A stretch of DNA of 23,429 nucleotides from an uncultured Christensenella sp. (GCA_910577435.1 CAJTLV010000014.1:1-23429); one strand, 5' to 3'; positions 16,294 to 23,429 are shown, numbered from the stretch's first letter. Made by a program: numbers and translations. The notes: a model not told the origin generated them from the letters alone.

Positions 16294-16782
16294 ATGGAAC
16301 AACTCGAAAAAGAAATACTCGCGCTGTTGAAACAGGACGGACGTATGACCGCCGCGACGATGGCAAAGGCGACGGGAAGCGACGAAAGAACGGTGACAAA
16401 GACGGTTGCGGCGCTCGAAAAACGGGGCGTTATACTCGGCTATACGGCGCTCGTCGACGACAGCGCGATCGATCCCGACCGCGTCGAAGCGCTAATCGAA
16501 GTGCGGGTCAATCCTATGTACGGGCGCGGGTTCGACGCGATAGCGGAGGATATATACAAGTTCGACAGGGTAAAGAGCCTGTATCTTATGAGCGGCGGTT
16601 ACGATCTATGCGTATTCGTCGAAGGCAAGAACCTGCGCGAAGTCGCGTCGTTCGTCAGCGAAAAACTGTCGGTTATGGACAAAGTGCTGTCTACGGCTAC
16701 TCATTTCATACTCAAAAAATACAAGATCGGCGGCGAACTTACCGTCGCCGACGAAAACAAGCGGCAAGTAATCACTCCGTGA
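16294..16782 (+). CDS. Lrp/AsnC-family transcriptional regulator
   Basis: This protein has an N-terminal winged helix-turn-helix (about residues 1-55; LLKQDGRMTAATMAKATGSD, then a recognition helix ERTVTKTVAALEKRG) and a C-terminal RAM/AsnC ligand-binding domain (ALIEVRV, then LYLMSGGYDLCVFVEG). Lrp-type proteins usually assemble as multimers of dimers and respond to amino acids. I prefer ATG 16294 because GAGG lies five bases upstream, giving 162 aa; ATG 16279 has no Shine-Dalgarno and would add five residues. Its stop overlaps the GTG of the aminotransferase, so it probably regulates this gene or responds to its substrate. Confidence 0.92.
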   Translation: MEQLEKEILALLKQDGRMTAATMAKATGSDERTVTKTVAALEKRGVILGYTALVDDSAIDPDRVEALIEVRVNPMYGRGFDAIAEDIYKFDRVKSLYLMSGGYDLCVFVEGKNLREVASFVSEKLSVMDKVLSTATHFILKKYKIGGELTVADENKRQVITP

Positions 16783-17975
16783 ATTACGACGATTTTATAA
16801 ACCGCACAGTGCGGGATATTCCGCCGAGCGGAATACGCAGATTTTTCGATCTTGCGGCGGCAATGGACGACGCGGTGTCGCTCGGTGTGGGCGAACCCGA
16901 TTTCATAACGCCGTTTTTGTACCGCGACAGCGCGATAAAATCGATTATTTCGGGCAGGACGGGTTATACCGCTAATCGCGGCGACAAGCGATTGGTCGAA
17001 GAGATCGCGCGCTACAACCGCGACAGATTCGGACTCGATTATGCGGAAAACGAAACGATAGTGACGGTCGGCGCGTCGGAAGCGATCGATCTCATCTTGC
17101 GCACCCTTATAGAACCTAACGACGGCGTGCTTGTACCCGATCCGTCTTACGTGAGCTATATGCCGAACGTCGCGCTCGTCGGCGGGCGAGTCGTTACGGT
17201 GCCGCTTGACAAGTCCAACGGATTCAAACTGACGGCGGAAGCACTGGACAGGGCGGCGGCAGGACAAAAGTGCAAGGCGCTTATTCTCCCGTACCCCAAC
17301 AATCCGACGGGCGCGGTACTCGGCGCGGAAGAGCTGGCGGCGCTCGTGCCTGTTATTAAGAAACACGATCTTTTCGTCATTTCCGACGAGATATATGCCG
17401 AGCTTACCTACGGCGCTCGGCACGTTTCGGTCGCGAGTCTCGACGGAATGAAAGAGCGCACTGCCGTTATAAACGGTTTTTCCAAAGCGTTCGCGATGAC
17501 GGGTTGGCGGATCGGCTGGCTGTGCGCGCCACAAGAGGTCGCGGCGGCGGCGCTTAAAATCCATCAATACACGATAATGTGCGCGCCGACGGCAAGCCAG
17601 GAAGCGGCATACGCGGCGCTTCGCGACGGGCGGGAAACCGATTACGAGCAGGTAGATGATATGCGTGCGGAGTATGACAGGCGGCGAAAATACACCGTCG
17701 CAATGCTCGGCGATATGGGACTGGACTGTTTTATGCCGTTCGGCGCATTCTATGCGTTTCCCGACGTTTCGGCATTTGCGGACAGCGGCGAAGGGTTTGC
17801 GGAGGGTTTGCTCAAAGCGCAGAGGGTAGCCGTCGTGCCGGGCGGAGCGTTCGGAAACGGCGGGAGCAAAAACGTGCGCTGTACTTATGCCTCGTCAATA
17901 AAAATGCTCGGCGTTGCGTTCGAGCGTATGAACGAATATATAAAAGATTTGAAGAATAAACGTCGGCGGCAGTAA
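16779..17975 (+). CDS. PLP-dependent class I/II aminotransferase
   Basis: This 398-aa fold-type I aminotransferase starts at GTG 16779, sharing GTGA with the regulator stop. Lys236 in NGFSKAFAMTGWRIGW is the Schiff-base lysine for pyridoxal phosphate. YPNNPTGA and VISDEIYAE supply the conserved Asn and Asp of the cofactor site, and a late conserved Arg falls in NVRCTYASS. It should transfer an amino group from an amino acid to a 2-oxo acid such as 2-oxoglutarate; aspartate, alanine or aromatic specificity is not readable. The pairing with an Lrp-type regulator is common in Bacillota. No clear Shine-Dalgarno is present, which fits translational coupling. Confidence 0.94.
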   Translation: MNYDDFINRTVRDIPPSGIRRFFDLAAAMDDAVSLGVGEPDFITPFLYRDSAIKSIISGRTGYTANRGDKRLVEEIARYNRDRFGLDYAENETIVTVGASEAIDLILRTLIEPNDGVLVPDPSYVSYMPNVALVGGRVVTVPLDKSNGFKLTAEALDRAAAGQKCKALILPYPNNPTGAVLGAEELAALVPVIKKHDLFVISDEIYAELTYGARHVSVASLDGMKERTAVINGFSKAFAMTGWRIGWLCAPQEVAAAALKIHQYTIMCAPTASQEAAYAALRDGRETDYEQVDDMRAEYDRRRKYTVAMLGDMGLDCFMPFGAFYAFPDVSAFADSGEGFAEGLLKAQRVAVVPGGAFGNGGSKNVRCTYASSIKMLGVAFERMNEYIKDLKNKRRRQ

Positions 17976-18170
17976 ATGAATTATACGGTATAATTGCGAC
18001 GCTTGCGGCGGCGATCTTTGCGGTACTCGCAATTTTCGCGCGCGGAATAGAGAATGCGCGCGAGTACGGAACAGTATTCGATTGGAGCGACGGCGGGGAA
18101 TTCCGCGCTGTATGCGCTCACCCAAGAGAGCGGCGAATTGTGCGTATATAAAGATAAGTTCGGGCATTGA
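17976..18170 (+). pseudogene. Frame-disrupted remnant of a small single-pass membrane protein
   Basis: An ATG at 17976 directly follows the aminotransferase stop but meets a stop after five codons. One base out of frame, 17978-18050 or so encodes a membrane anchor (IIATLAAAIFAVLAIFARG). Back in the starting frame, about 18066-18170 encodes a small domain ending YALTQESGELCVYKDKFGH. That tail resembles the BofC-C-like domain of small clostridial membrane-anchored proteins (pattern YxLxxxxGxIxVY). Two compensating shifts would restore a protein of about 65 residues, shorter than the family. Codon use in both pieces is normal. Either the gene is recently dead or the sequence has two indel errors. 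The remnant stop overlaps the next -35 box. Confidence 0.55.
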
Positions 18171-18195
18171 CACGTCCGGAAATCGGTAGTATAAT
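18167..18195 (+). promoter_or_regulatory. Consensus promoter giving a predicted leaderless mRNA
   Basis: TTGACA (18167-18172), a 17-bp spacer and TATAAT (18190-18195) are fully consensus. The expected start is 18202, the A of the following ATG; the six bases between carry no Shine-Dalgarno. Confidence 0.85.
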
Positions 18196-18201
18196 AACGG
18201 T

Positions 18202-19827
18202 ATGAGCGAGCAGAATAAAAAGAATAGCGAAAGTGCGCAAAAAGAAACCGAATGCCCGTCGTGCGGAGCAAAGGTTTCGGCGCGTCGAATTTATTGCCCC
18301 GAATGCGGCGGGATAGTTCGTCCCGACCGTATCCGTAAGACCGTCGCGATTGCCGACGACGGAAAAGGAGTAACGCCTGCCGCCGACGAAAACGACGAAA
18401 AGCCGACAGCCGACGACAACAAGGACGGGCAAGCCGTTATCGACGGCGGCAACGCCTCGACCGCATCGCCCCGAGCCGAAATAGCGGACAACACGCAAAA
18501 CTCGGACGGTGAGCGGCATTCGGACGGACATAGCGAAACGGTAGTCAAGGAAGATGCCGCGTTAGGCGGAGATAGCGGAAAACCCTGTCGCAAGTGCGGC
18601 AAACCCGTAGAGACGGGGTCTAAGTTTTGCAAGCACTGCGGCGCGGCTTGTTTCGATGACGGTGCGTACTGTATGTACTGCGGCGCGCATATCCGAAGCG
18701 ACGTTAATTTCTGTAAAAACTGCGGGGCGCCTACGAGAGCGGCGGCGTTTTCGAACGCGGCGGGCGCGTCGGCAGTCGACGATGCCGAACGGCTTGACAA
18801 GGCGCGCAAAAAGAGTGCGACTATGCTGTCGGTCACGGCGTTGCTTTTACCTGCGCTGTTGTTCTTTTTTTGCTCGATCTGCGAGTTCTTAAAGGTCGAG
18901 TTCGCGACAACGGACGGACCGCTCGATATATCGCAGGATTTCATCACGATGATAGGCGTGGCATTCGGCGGACGGAGCGCACTGACGATATTCGGCGTAC
19001 CCATCGAGCTGTTGAAATTTACGGGTTGGCTGTATCTGTGCTATGTCATAGTTTTGGCAGTGGGGATCGTGTGTACGATCATAAATCTCGCGCGCAAAAA
19101 GTCCGCGCCGCCCGTCGGGATCCGCGTCGTGCCGGCGACTTTGTTCCTTCTTTCGACGGCGATATTCATTCTCAATCTCGTTGCGAGATCCAAAGTGGAT
19201 CACGGCATACTTCCCGAAACCGAAGTGTCCGTATTTATGAACGGCGTCGGATTGTTCGTATGCGGCTTTATAGAACTGTTCGTAGGAATATGCGTATGTT
19301 TTGTTTCGTGGATAGCGTATCGCGGCGACGTTAAAAAGCGCTCACGCGGCGATATCGCGTTCCGTATAATATCGGGCGTAACAGCCGCGCTGATGTGCGC
19401 ATTCGTGTTTGCGCCCGTGTTTTCCGCAGAGGCGGCAGATAACGTTGCGCCCGACGGCGGCGGTAGACTTACCGTCAGTCTTACCGAGTGCGTAGGCGAC
19501 GGGTGTTACGGCGGCGCAGTGATCGGGCTTGACGGTTTGGAGCGGGGCGAGCGCTATTCGTTCTCGATAAAAACGAGCGGAACGTTCGGATCCGATTTTA
19601 CCGCAGAAAGCATCGTTCTTTACTACGCCGATCAGGTCGAGGGCGGGGGCATAGTAAACGCGGCGTTTTTCGGCGACGTTCTCGAAATAAATCAGACATA
19701 CGGGCCGAACAGCGCGAAAATGCTGTTTACCGCCGAATATTCGGGCGAGCTTGCCGTAGTCTTGATGTTTGCATATTACGTTCCGCTCACGTTCGGCGTC
19801 GAGTACGAATTGAGTGTTGCGCAATAG
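18202..19827 (+). CDS. Zinc-ribbon membrane protein of unknown function
   Basis: This 541-aa protein begins with a zinc ribbon (Cys18, Cys21, Cys32, Cys35). A disordered Asp/Ala-rich linker follows to about residue 125. A cluster of CxxC motifs at about 129-180 then forms two more ribbons (CRKCG...FCKHCG, YCMYCG...FCKNCG). Five hydrophobic segments between about 208 and 415 should place the C terminus outside. The last 125 or so residues are beta-rich and extracytoplasmic (ERYSFSIKTSGTFGSDF). I recognise the zinc-ribbon-plus-membrane architecture but no defined family, and no function can be assigned. It is the only gene on its transcript as far as can be seen; there is no clear terminator, only a short stem at 19834-19848. 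Confidence 0.85.
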   Translation: MSEQNKKNSESAQKETECPSCGAKVSARRIYCPECGGIVRPDRIRKTVAIADDGKGVTPAADENDEKPTADDNKDGQAVIDGGNASTASPRAEIADNTQNSDGERHSDGHSETVVKEDAALGGDSGKPCRKCGKPVETGSKFCKHCGAACFDDGAYCMYCGAHIRSDVNFCKNCGAPTRAAAFSNAAGASAVDDAERLDKARKKSATMLSVTALLLPALLFFFCSICEFLKVEFATTDGPLDISQDFITMIGVAFGGRSALTIFGVPIELLKFTGWLYLCYVIVLAVGIVCTIINLARKKSAPPVGIRVVPATLFLLSTAIFILNLVARSKVDHGILPETEVSVFMNGVGLFVCGFIELFVGICVCFVSWIAYRGDVKKRSRGDIAFRIISGVTAALMCAFVFAPVFSAEAADNVAPDGGGRLTVSLTECVGDGCYGGAVIGLDGLERGERYSFSIKTSGTFGSDFTAESIVLYYADQVEGGGIVNAAFFGDVLEINQTYGPNSAKMLFTAEYSGELAVVLMFAYYVPLTFGVEYELSVAQ

Positions 19828-19875
19828 TGCATATTGCGGTTGGCGCAACGCGACGGAAATCCCTTTTGAAATTCA

Positions 19876-19904
19876 TTGACTTTTATTTTGTAAAATGCTA
19901 AAAT
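19876..19904 (+). promoter_or_regulatory. Extended -10 promoter of the ECF operon, predicted leaderless
   Basis: TTGACT (19876-19881), a 17-bp spacer and TAAAAT (19899-19904) preceded by TG (19896-19897) form an extended -10 promoter. The expected start is 19911, the A of the ecfA1 ATG. There is no room for a riboswitch or Shine-Dalgarno. Confidence 0.75.
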
Positions 19905-19910
19905 TCGTTT

Positions 19911-20777
19911 ATGCCGTTATTGGAACTTAAAAATGTCGATTACTCATACCCGTCGGGCGACGACGATTATATACAGGCGCTGTATTCCGTAAGTCTTGCC
20001 GTCGAGCGCGGCGAATTTGTCGCGCTCGTCGGATGTAACGGATCGGGCAAATCGACGCTGGCTCGGCTTGCCAACGGTCTCATAACGCCCGATCGCGGGT
20101 TTGTGACGGTGGACGGAATGTCTACCGATAAGAAAGAAAATCTTTACGATATACGCAAAAAGATAGGCGTTGTTTTCCAAAACCCCGACAATCAGATGGT
20201 AACTACCGTTGTCGAGGACGATGTGGCGTTCGGACCCGAAAATCTTGGACTTCCGCCCGCCGAGATACGCGAGCGCGTCGATTGGGCGTTGGATTGCGTC
20301 GGTATGCGCGAGTACGCCAAGAGCGGACCGTTCCGATTATCGGGCGGGCAGAAACAACGCGTCGCGATAGCGGGCGTGCTTGCAATCAAGCCGGAACTGA
20401 TGATACTCGACGAGGCGACGGGTATGCTCGATCCCGAAGGCAGGGCGGAAGTGATGAAAGTAGTGACCGATCTCAATCGCCGCGAGCATATGGCTGTCGT
20501 AATGATAACGCATTTTATGGAAGAGGCGGCGACCGCCGACCGAATAATAATTCTAGATCGCGGACACGTCGTCGCGGACGGTGGGCGAGAGCTGTTCGAA
20601 AGACCCGAAGTATTCGAGCGCGCGGGACTTATGCTGCCGTTGCCCGTCCGTCTTGCGGGCGCGCTCAAAAAGAACGGATTCGATCTCGGTTGCCCGCTTA
20701 CGGTAGAACAGTTTGTTGCGGAGACGAAACGCGCGTTGACGGAACGCAAGACAGACGGAGGGGGCGGGAGCAGATGA
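19911..20777 (+). CDS. ecfA1: ECF transporter ATPase subunit A1
   Basis: This 288-aa ABC ATPase belongs to the energy-coupling factor module that powers vitamin and metal uptake by exchangeable S components. It has Walker A GCNGSGKST, a Q-loop FQNPDNQ followed by the ECF-typical EDDVAFGPENLGLP, signature LSGGQKQR, Walker B LMILDEATGMLDP and the switch His in MITHFMEE. It pairs with the next ATPase as a heterodimer under EcfT. Its stop overlaps the next start by four bases (ATGA). In the Walker B stretch Ala replaces the more usual Pro (DEATGMLDP), a known variation in this subunit type. Confidence 0.95.
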   Translation: MPLLELKNVDYSYPSGDDDYIQALYSVSLAVERGEFVALVGCNGSGKSTLARLANGLITPDRGFVTVDGMSTDKKENLYDIRKKIGVVFQNPDNQMVTTVVEDDVAFGPENLGLPPAEIRERVDWALDCVGMREYAKSGPFRLSGGQKQRVAIAGVLAIKPELMILDEATGMLDPEGRAEVMKVVTDLNRREHMAVVMITHFMEEAATADRIIILDRGHVVADGGRELFERPEVFERAGLMLPLPVRLAGALKKNGFDLGCPLTVEQFVAETKRALTERKTDGGGGSR

Positions 20778-21640
20778 TCGACGTCAGGAATCTGTCGTAT
20801 GTATACAGCCCCAAAACGCCGTTTATGTCGCAGGCGCTTTTCGGTATCGATCTCGAAATCCGCGACGGGGATTTTTTCGGGATCATAGGCAGTACGGGCG
20901 CGGGCAAGTCGACGCTTGTCAGCCATTTCAACGCGCTCATCCGCGTTCAGAAAAAAAGCGGAACTGTCATAGTCGACGACATCGATCTCGCGGCGAAAAA
21001 GGTCGATCTCAACCGTTTGCGGGCTACCGTCGGAATGGTCTTTCAATACCCCGAGCATCAGCTTTTCGACGACACTGTGGAAAAGGACGTGCGGTTCGGA
21101 CCGAAAAATCTCGGACTTTCCGTCGAAGAGCAGAAAGAGCGCGCAAAGAACGCGCTGGAACTTGTCGGATTGAATTACTCGGAGTTCGCCGAGCGTTCGC
21201 CGTTCGAGCTTTCGGGCGGACAGAAGCGGCGCGTCGCGCTGGCGGGCGTATTGGCAATGCAACCGAAAATACTCGTTCTCGACGAACCGACGGCGGGACT
21301 CGACCCTAAGGGCAAACGCGAGATAATGGATCTCGTTATGCGTGCGCGGTCAATGTGTCCGACCGTCGTTATGATCTCGCATAATATGGACGAGATCGCG
21401 ACTTACTGCAACAGAATAGCCGTACTCGGCAAAGGCCGAGTCGTCGGAGTGTTCACGCCGCGCGAGCTTTTTTCCAACCGCGAACTTTTGGAAAACGGCG
21501 CGGTAAGTCTGCCGCTCGTGACCGAAATAGCGGCGCGGCTCCACGAAGAAGGCATCGATATAGATCCCGCGCTTCTCACCGAAGAGGAGCTTGTCGACGC
21601 GATACTTGCGGCGGCGGGACGGAGGGGCGGCGATGCGTGA
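20774..21640 (+). CDS. ecfA2: ECF transporter ATPase subunit A2
   Basis: The 288-aa second ABC ATPase of the ECF module starts at ATG 20774, overlapping ecfA1 by ATGA and preceded by GGGAG. Walker A is GSTGAGKST, the Q-loop FQYPEHQLFDDTVEKDVRFGP, the signature LSGGQKRR and Walker B ILVLDEPTAGLDP, with the switch His in ISHNMDE. YPEHQLF is the hallmark of the A2 type against PDNQ in A1, so the pair is the standard heterodimer. The 3' end overlaps ecfT by eight bases. Confidence 0.95.
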   Translation: MIDVRNLSYVYSPKTPFMSQALFGIDLEIRDGDFFGIIGSTGAGKSTLVSHFNALIRVQKKSGTVIVDDIDLAAKKVDLNRLRATVGMVFQYPEHQLFDDTVEKDVRFGPKNLGLSVEEQKERAKNALELVGLNYSEFAERSPFELSGGQKRRVALAGVLAMQPKILVLDEPTAGLDPKGKREIMDLVMRARSMCPTVVMISHNMDEIATYCNRIAVLGKGRVVGVFTPRELFSNRELLENGAVSLPLVTEIAARLHEEGIDIDPALLTEEELVDAILAAAGRRGGDA

Positions 21641-22469
21641 CGTAACGATAGGTCAATATTATCCCGCAAACTCGATAGTTCACCGCGCCGACCCGCGATT
21701 TAAGCTGTTGATAATGTTGCTGTACATCGTGATGGTGTTCTTTTGCGACAGTTTTTTCTCGTTCGGGTTTTTGACGCTGTTCGTACTTGTGACCGTGCTT
21801 ATCTCGCGCGTGCCGCCGCTCAAAGTGCTTAAAGGTTTGAGAATGGTGATAGTCGTCGTACTGATAACTACGGTGCTTATGATAATATTTTATCGCGGCG
21901 AGGGCGAACCTCTTGCCGAGTGGAAGATATTCCGCATTTATCTCGACGGCATTTACGCGTCGATCAAACTCGCTTGGCGCCTGATGTTGCTCGTCGTAAT
22001 GCCGACGTTGTTGACGCTCACGTCCACGCCGACCGAACTGTGCGACGGTTTGGAAAGCCTGTTGTCGCCGCTCAAAAAACTGCATTTTCCGGTACACGAG
22101 CTTGCGCTGATAATGAGTATAGCGTTACGGCTGATACCGACGCTCATCGAAGAGACCGACAAAATAATGAACGCGCAAAAAGCGCGCGGAGCAAAGTTCG
22201 AATCGCGCAATCCGTTCAAAAAGATAAAAGCGATGTTGCCCGTACTCATTCCTCTGTTCGTGTCGAGCTTCCGCCGTGCCGACGATCTCGCCGACGCAAT
22301 GGACAGCCGCTGTTATCGCGGAGCAAAGGGCAGAACGCGTATGAAGTCGCTCAAATTCCACGCCGGCGACGTGATAGCGCTACTTGTTTGGTGTATAATT
22401 TTCGTGTGCGTACTGTTTCTCAAATATAATTGGTTCGGCTGGGCGTTCATAGCCGTCATCGGTCTTTGA
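21633..22469 (+). CDS. ecfT: ECF transporter transmembrane subunit T
   Basis: This 278-aa membrane protein links the ATPase pair to substrate-binding S components. It starts at ATG 21633 with GGAGGGG at 21621-21627. Five to six hydrophobic segments are visible. The two cytoplasmic coupling helices are recognised by the Arg motifs AQKARGA and DSRCYRG near residues 185 and 225, which sit in the ATPase grooves. HRADPRFKLL near the N terminus is the usual EcfT opening. No S-component gene is in the window, which fits a shared group II module serving several S proteins encoded elsewhere. Confidence 0.95.
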   Translation: MRDVTIGQYYPANSIVHRADPRFKLLIMLLYIVMVFFCDSFFSFGFLTLFVLVTVLISRVPPLKVLKGLRMVIVVVLITTVLMIIFYRGEGEPLAEWKIFRIYLDGIYASIKLAWRLMLLVVMPTLLTLTSTPTELCDGLESLLSPLKKLHFPVHELALIMSIALRLIPTLIEETDKIMNAQKARGAKFESRNPFKKIKAMLPVLIPLFVSSFRRADDLADAMDSRCYRGAKGRTRMKSLKFHAGDVIALLVWCIIFVCVLFLKYNWFGWAFIAVIGL

Positions 22470-22470
22470 T

Positions 22471-23220
22471 ATGCGGTATAGGATAACTCTGAGCTACGAC
22501 GGCGCCGATTTCTGCGGATGGCAGAGCCAGCCGAACGGGAACAGCGTTCAGGACGCCGTCGAAATCGCGATAGAAAAACTTTCCGGCGAAAAACCGCGAG
22601 TTACGGGTTCGGGCAGAACGGACGCGGGCGTGCACGCCGTCGCTCAGGTCGCGCATTTCGATTTGGAAAAGGAATATCCGCCTAAGACGATCGTCGGCGC
22701 ACTCAATGCGTATCTGCCGAAGTCGGTGCGCGTGACTGCGGCGCAGGTCGTCTGCGGGGATTTCGACGCGTTGCGCAACGTCAAGAAAAAGACGTATATG
22801 TATCTGATGTACTGCGGCGACGCGCTTCCGCTCGTTGCGGGTCGGGCGGCTGTCGTAGGCAGGGTCGACGCGGCGGCAATGAACGACGCGGCGAGGTCGC
22901 TAATCGGCACGCACGATTTCGCAACGTTTATGGCGGCCGGCGGCGGCGCGAAAACGTCGACGCGTACGGTGTACGACGCGTATGTCGAGCGCGACGGCGA
23001 TTTTGTCGAATTCTTTATAACGGCTAACGGTTTTCTTTATAATATGGTGCGTATTATTTCGGCGCAACTGATTAAAGTCGGCAGGGGCGAGAACGTAGAT
23101 ATTCCCGCGCTCATCGCCGCGCGCGACAGGTCGGCGGCAAAGGACATTGCCCCCGCGCACGGACTTTATCTGTACAAAGTCGAATACGCCAATCACAGAT
23201 TGGATTTATGTCGTGTATGA
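22471..23220 (+). CDS. truA: tRNA pseudouridine(38-40) synthase
   Basis: This 249-aa TruA enzyme isomerises uridines 38-40 in the anticodon stem-loop of many tRNAs. The N-terminal ITLSYDGADFCGWQSQP and the catalytic Asp in GSGRTDAGVHA are intact, as are the late motifs HDFATFMAAGG and FFITANGFLYNMVR. Length is typical. The ATG follows the ecfT stop by one base, and the ecfA1-ecfA2-ecfT-truA order is the conserved Bacillota arrangement. The ribosomal protein genes rplM and rpsI that often follow are not here; a structured element and an insertion sequence follow instead, suggesting the conserved cluster is broken at this point. Confidence 0.96.
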   Translation: MRYRITLSYDGADFCGWQSQPNGNSVQDAVEIAIEKLSGEKPRVTGSGRTDAGVHAVAQVAHFDLEKEYPPKTIVGALNAYLPKSVRVTAAQVVCGDFDALRNVKKKTYMYLMYCGDALPLVAGRAAVVGRVDAAAMNDAARSLIGTHDFATFMAAGGGAKTSTRTVYDAYVERDGDFVEFFITANGFLYNMVRIISAQLIKVGRGENVDIPALIAARDRSAAKDIAPAHGLYLYKVEYANHRLDLCRV

Positions 23221-23262
23221 ACTTTCGTCATTTGTTTTAGATTGCACCCGAGTAAATTCAAA

Positions 23263-23342
23263 GCGGCGAAGCCGCAAAACCTATGAACGCTTTCCACGAA
23301 GCGGAAAGCAAGTGGCGTAAACGGCTACGCGGTTCATATAGG
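23263..23342. other. Branched stem-loop element with a three-way junction
   Basis: A hairpin GCGGC-GAA-GCCGC (23263-23275) is followed by a nested structure. The outer stem is TATGAAC (23282-23288) with GTTCATA (23332-23338), extended by CC/GG across a two-base bulge. Inside it are GCTTTCC/GGAAAGC (23289-23309) and GCGTA/TACGC (23315-23330). It is not a tRNA. It could be a repetitive palindromic element, a small RNA or an mRNA 3' structure. The stretch 23221-23262 shows nothing else. Confidence 0.55.
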
Positions 23343-23379
23343 CCATTCCGTTCCAAACAAAAAAGACGGTCGAGTGAAA

Positions 23380-23429
23380 TGCACCCCAAAGTTTGGACAA
23401 AACTTAGGAGGTGCATTTTATATGGCAAA
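23380..23429 (+). mobile_element. Left end of an IS3-like insertion sequence (partial)
   Basis: TGCACCCCAAAGTTTGGACA at 23380-23399 resembles the terminal inverted repeats of IS3-family (IS150-like) elements, and a strongly initiated ORF begins right after it. The element runs off the window, so the other end, the DDE transposase and the target duplication cannot be checked. Confidence 0.6.
23422..23429 (+). CDS. Start of a probable IS transposase OrfA (partial)
   Basis: An ATG at 23422 follows a perfect AGGAGG (23406-23411) by ten bases and opens Met-Ala-Lys before the window ends. IS150-like OrfA proteins often begin this way. The call rests on context, not on protein sequence. Confidence 0.45.

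Noticed and set aside
16608..17975. A longer aminotransferase starting inside the regulator gene
   Set aside because: The extra N-terminal stretch is Arg-rich out-of-frame sequence of the regulator; conserved aminotransferase sequence starts at GTG 16779.
19834..19848. Terminator after the zinc-ribbon gene
   Set aside because: A five-base-pair stem with no T-run is too weak to call.
20282..21640. A single 452-codon protein starting inside ecfA1
   Set aside because: The first part is out of frame with the conserved ATPase; EcfA2 motifs begin at ATG 20774, which overlaps the ecfA1 stop in the usual way.
23280..23342. A tRNA gene, because of the branched stems
   Set aside because: The stem lengths, three-way rather than four-way layout and loop sequences do not match tRNA; there is no T-loop or CCA-compatible end.

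Overview
The window reads as a chromosomal stretch from a Bacillota/Clostridia-like bacterium, probably an uncultured gut lineage; this taxonomic guess is inference. The reasons are near-consensus TTGACA/TATAAT promoters with 17-bp spacers, AGGAGG-type ribosome binding sites, the ecfA1-ecfA2-ecfT-truA gene order, a metG-tatD-radical SAM run, and a clostridial-style PssA. Base composition is close to half G+C, with codons such as GCG, GAC, CGC and TTC favoured throughout. Every credible gene lies on the + strand and intergenic gaps are short.

Layout. 1-2271: a possible small ORF, then a J-domain/coiled-coil/Sel1-repeat protein, then a 240-base gap with one doubtful small ORF. 2272-5950: a TPR-like four-helix membrane protein overlapping a large lipoprotein alpha-amylase with three Listeria-Bacteroides repeats and a pullulanase-associated domain. 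6007-10928: a palindrome-flanked promoter followed by a tight run of metG, a TatD-family nuclease, the TatD-linked radical SAM protein, a Ca2+/cation antiporter and a PH-domain membrane protein. 11006-11314: a minimal alkyltransferase-family protein. 11399-13715: a flippase-like membrane protein and PssA with a clear intrinsic terminator. 13739-14511: a HAD hydrolase. 14500-17975: an M3 oligoendopeptidase, an Lrp/AsnC regulator and an aminotransferase. 17976-18170: a frame-disrupted remnant of a small membrane protein. 18202-19827: a zinc-ribbon membrane protein. 19911-23220: the ECF transporter energizing module plus truA. 23263-23429: a branched stem-loop element and the left end of an IS3-like insertion sequence.

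Eight strong housekeeping promoters can be placed by eye. In three of them (2237-2265, 18167-18195, 19876-19904) the expected transcription start falls exactly on the A of the ATG, which predicts leaderless mRNAs; the other five leave 18 to 31 nt leaders, four of them with a recognisable Shine-Dalgarno or a weak one. The metG promoter is unusual in another way: its -35 box sits at the centre of a perfect 35-bp palindrome made of two 13-bp dyads about two helical turns apart, which looks like a paired operator.

No CRISPR array, prophage, rRNA or tRNA gene was seen. The best candidates for something undescribed are the leaderless-promoter geometry, the metG operator, the TatD-linked radical SAM protein of unknown role, the J-coiled coil-J-Sel1 protein, the decayed membrane gene, and the three-way-junction element next to the IS.
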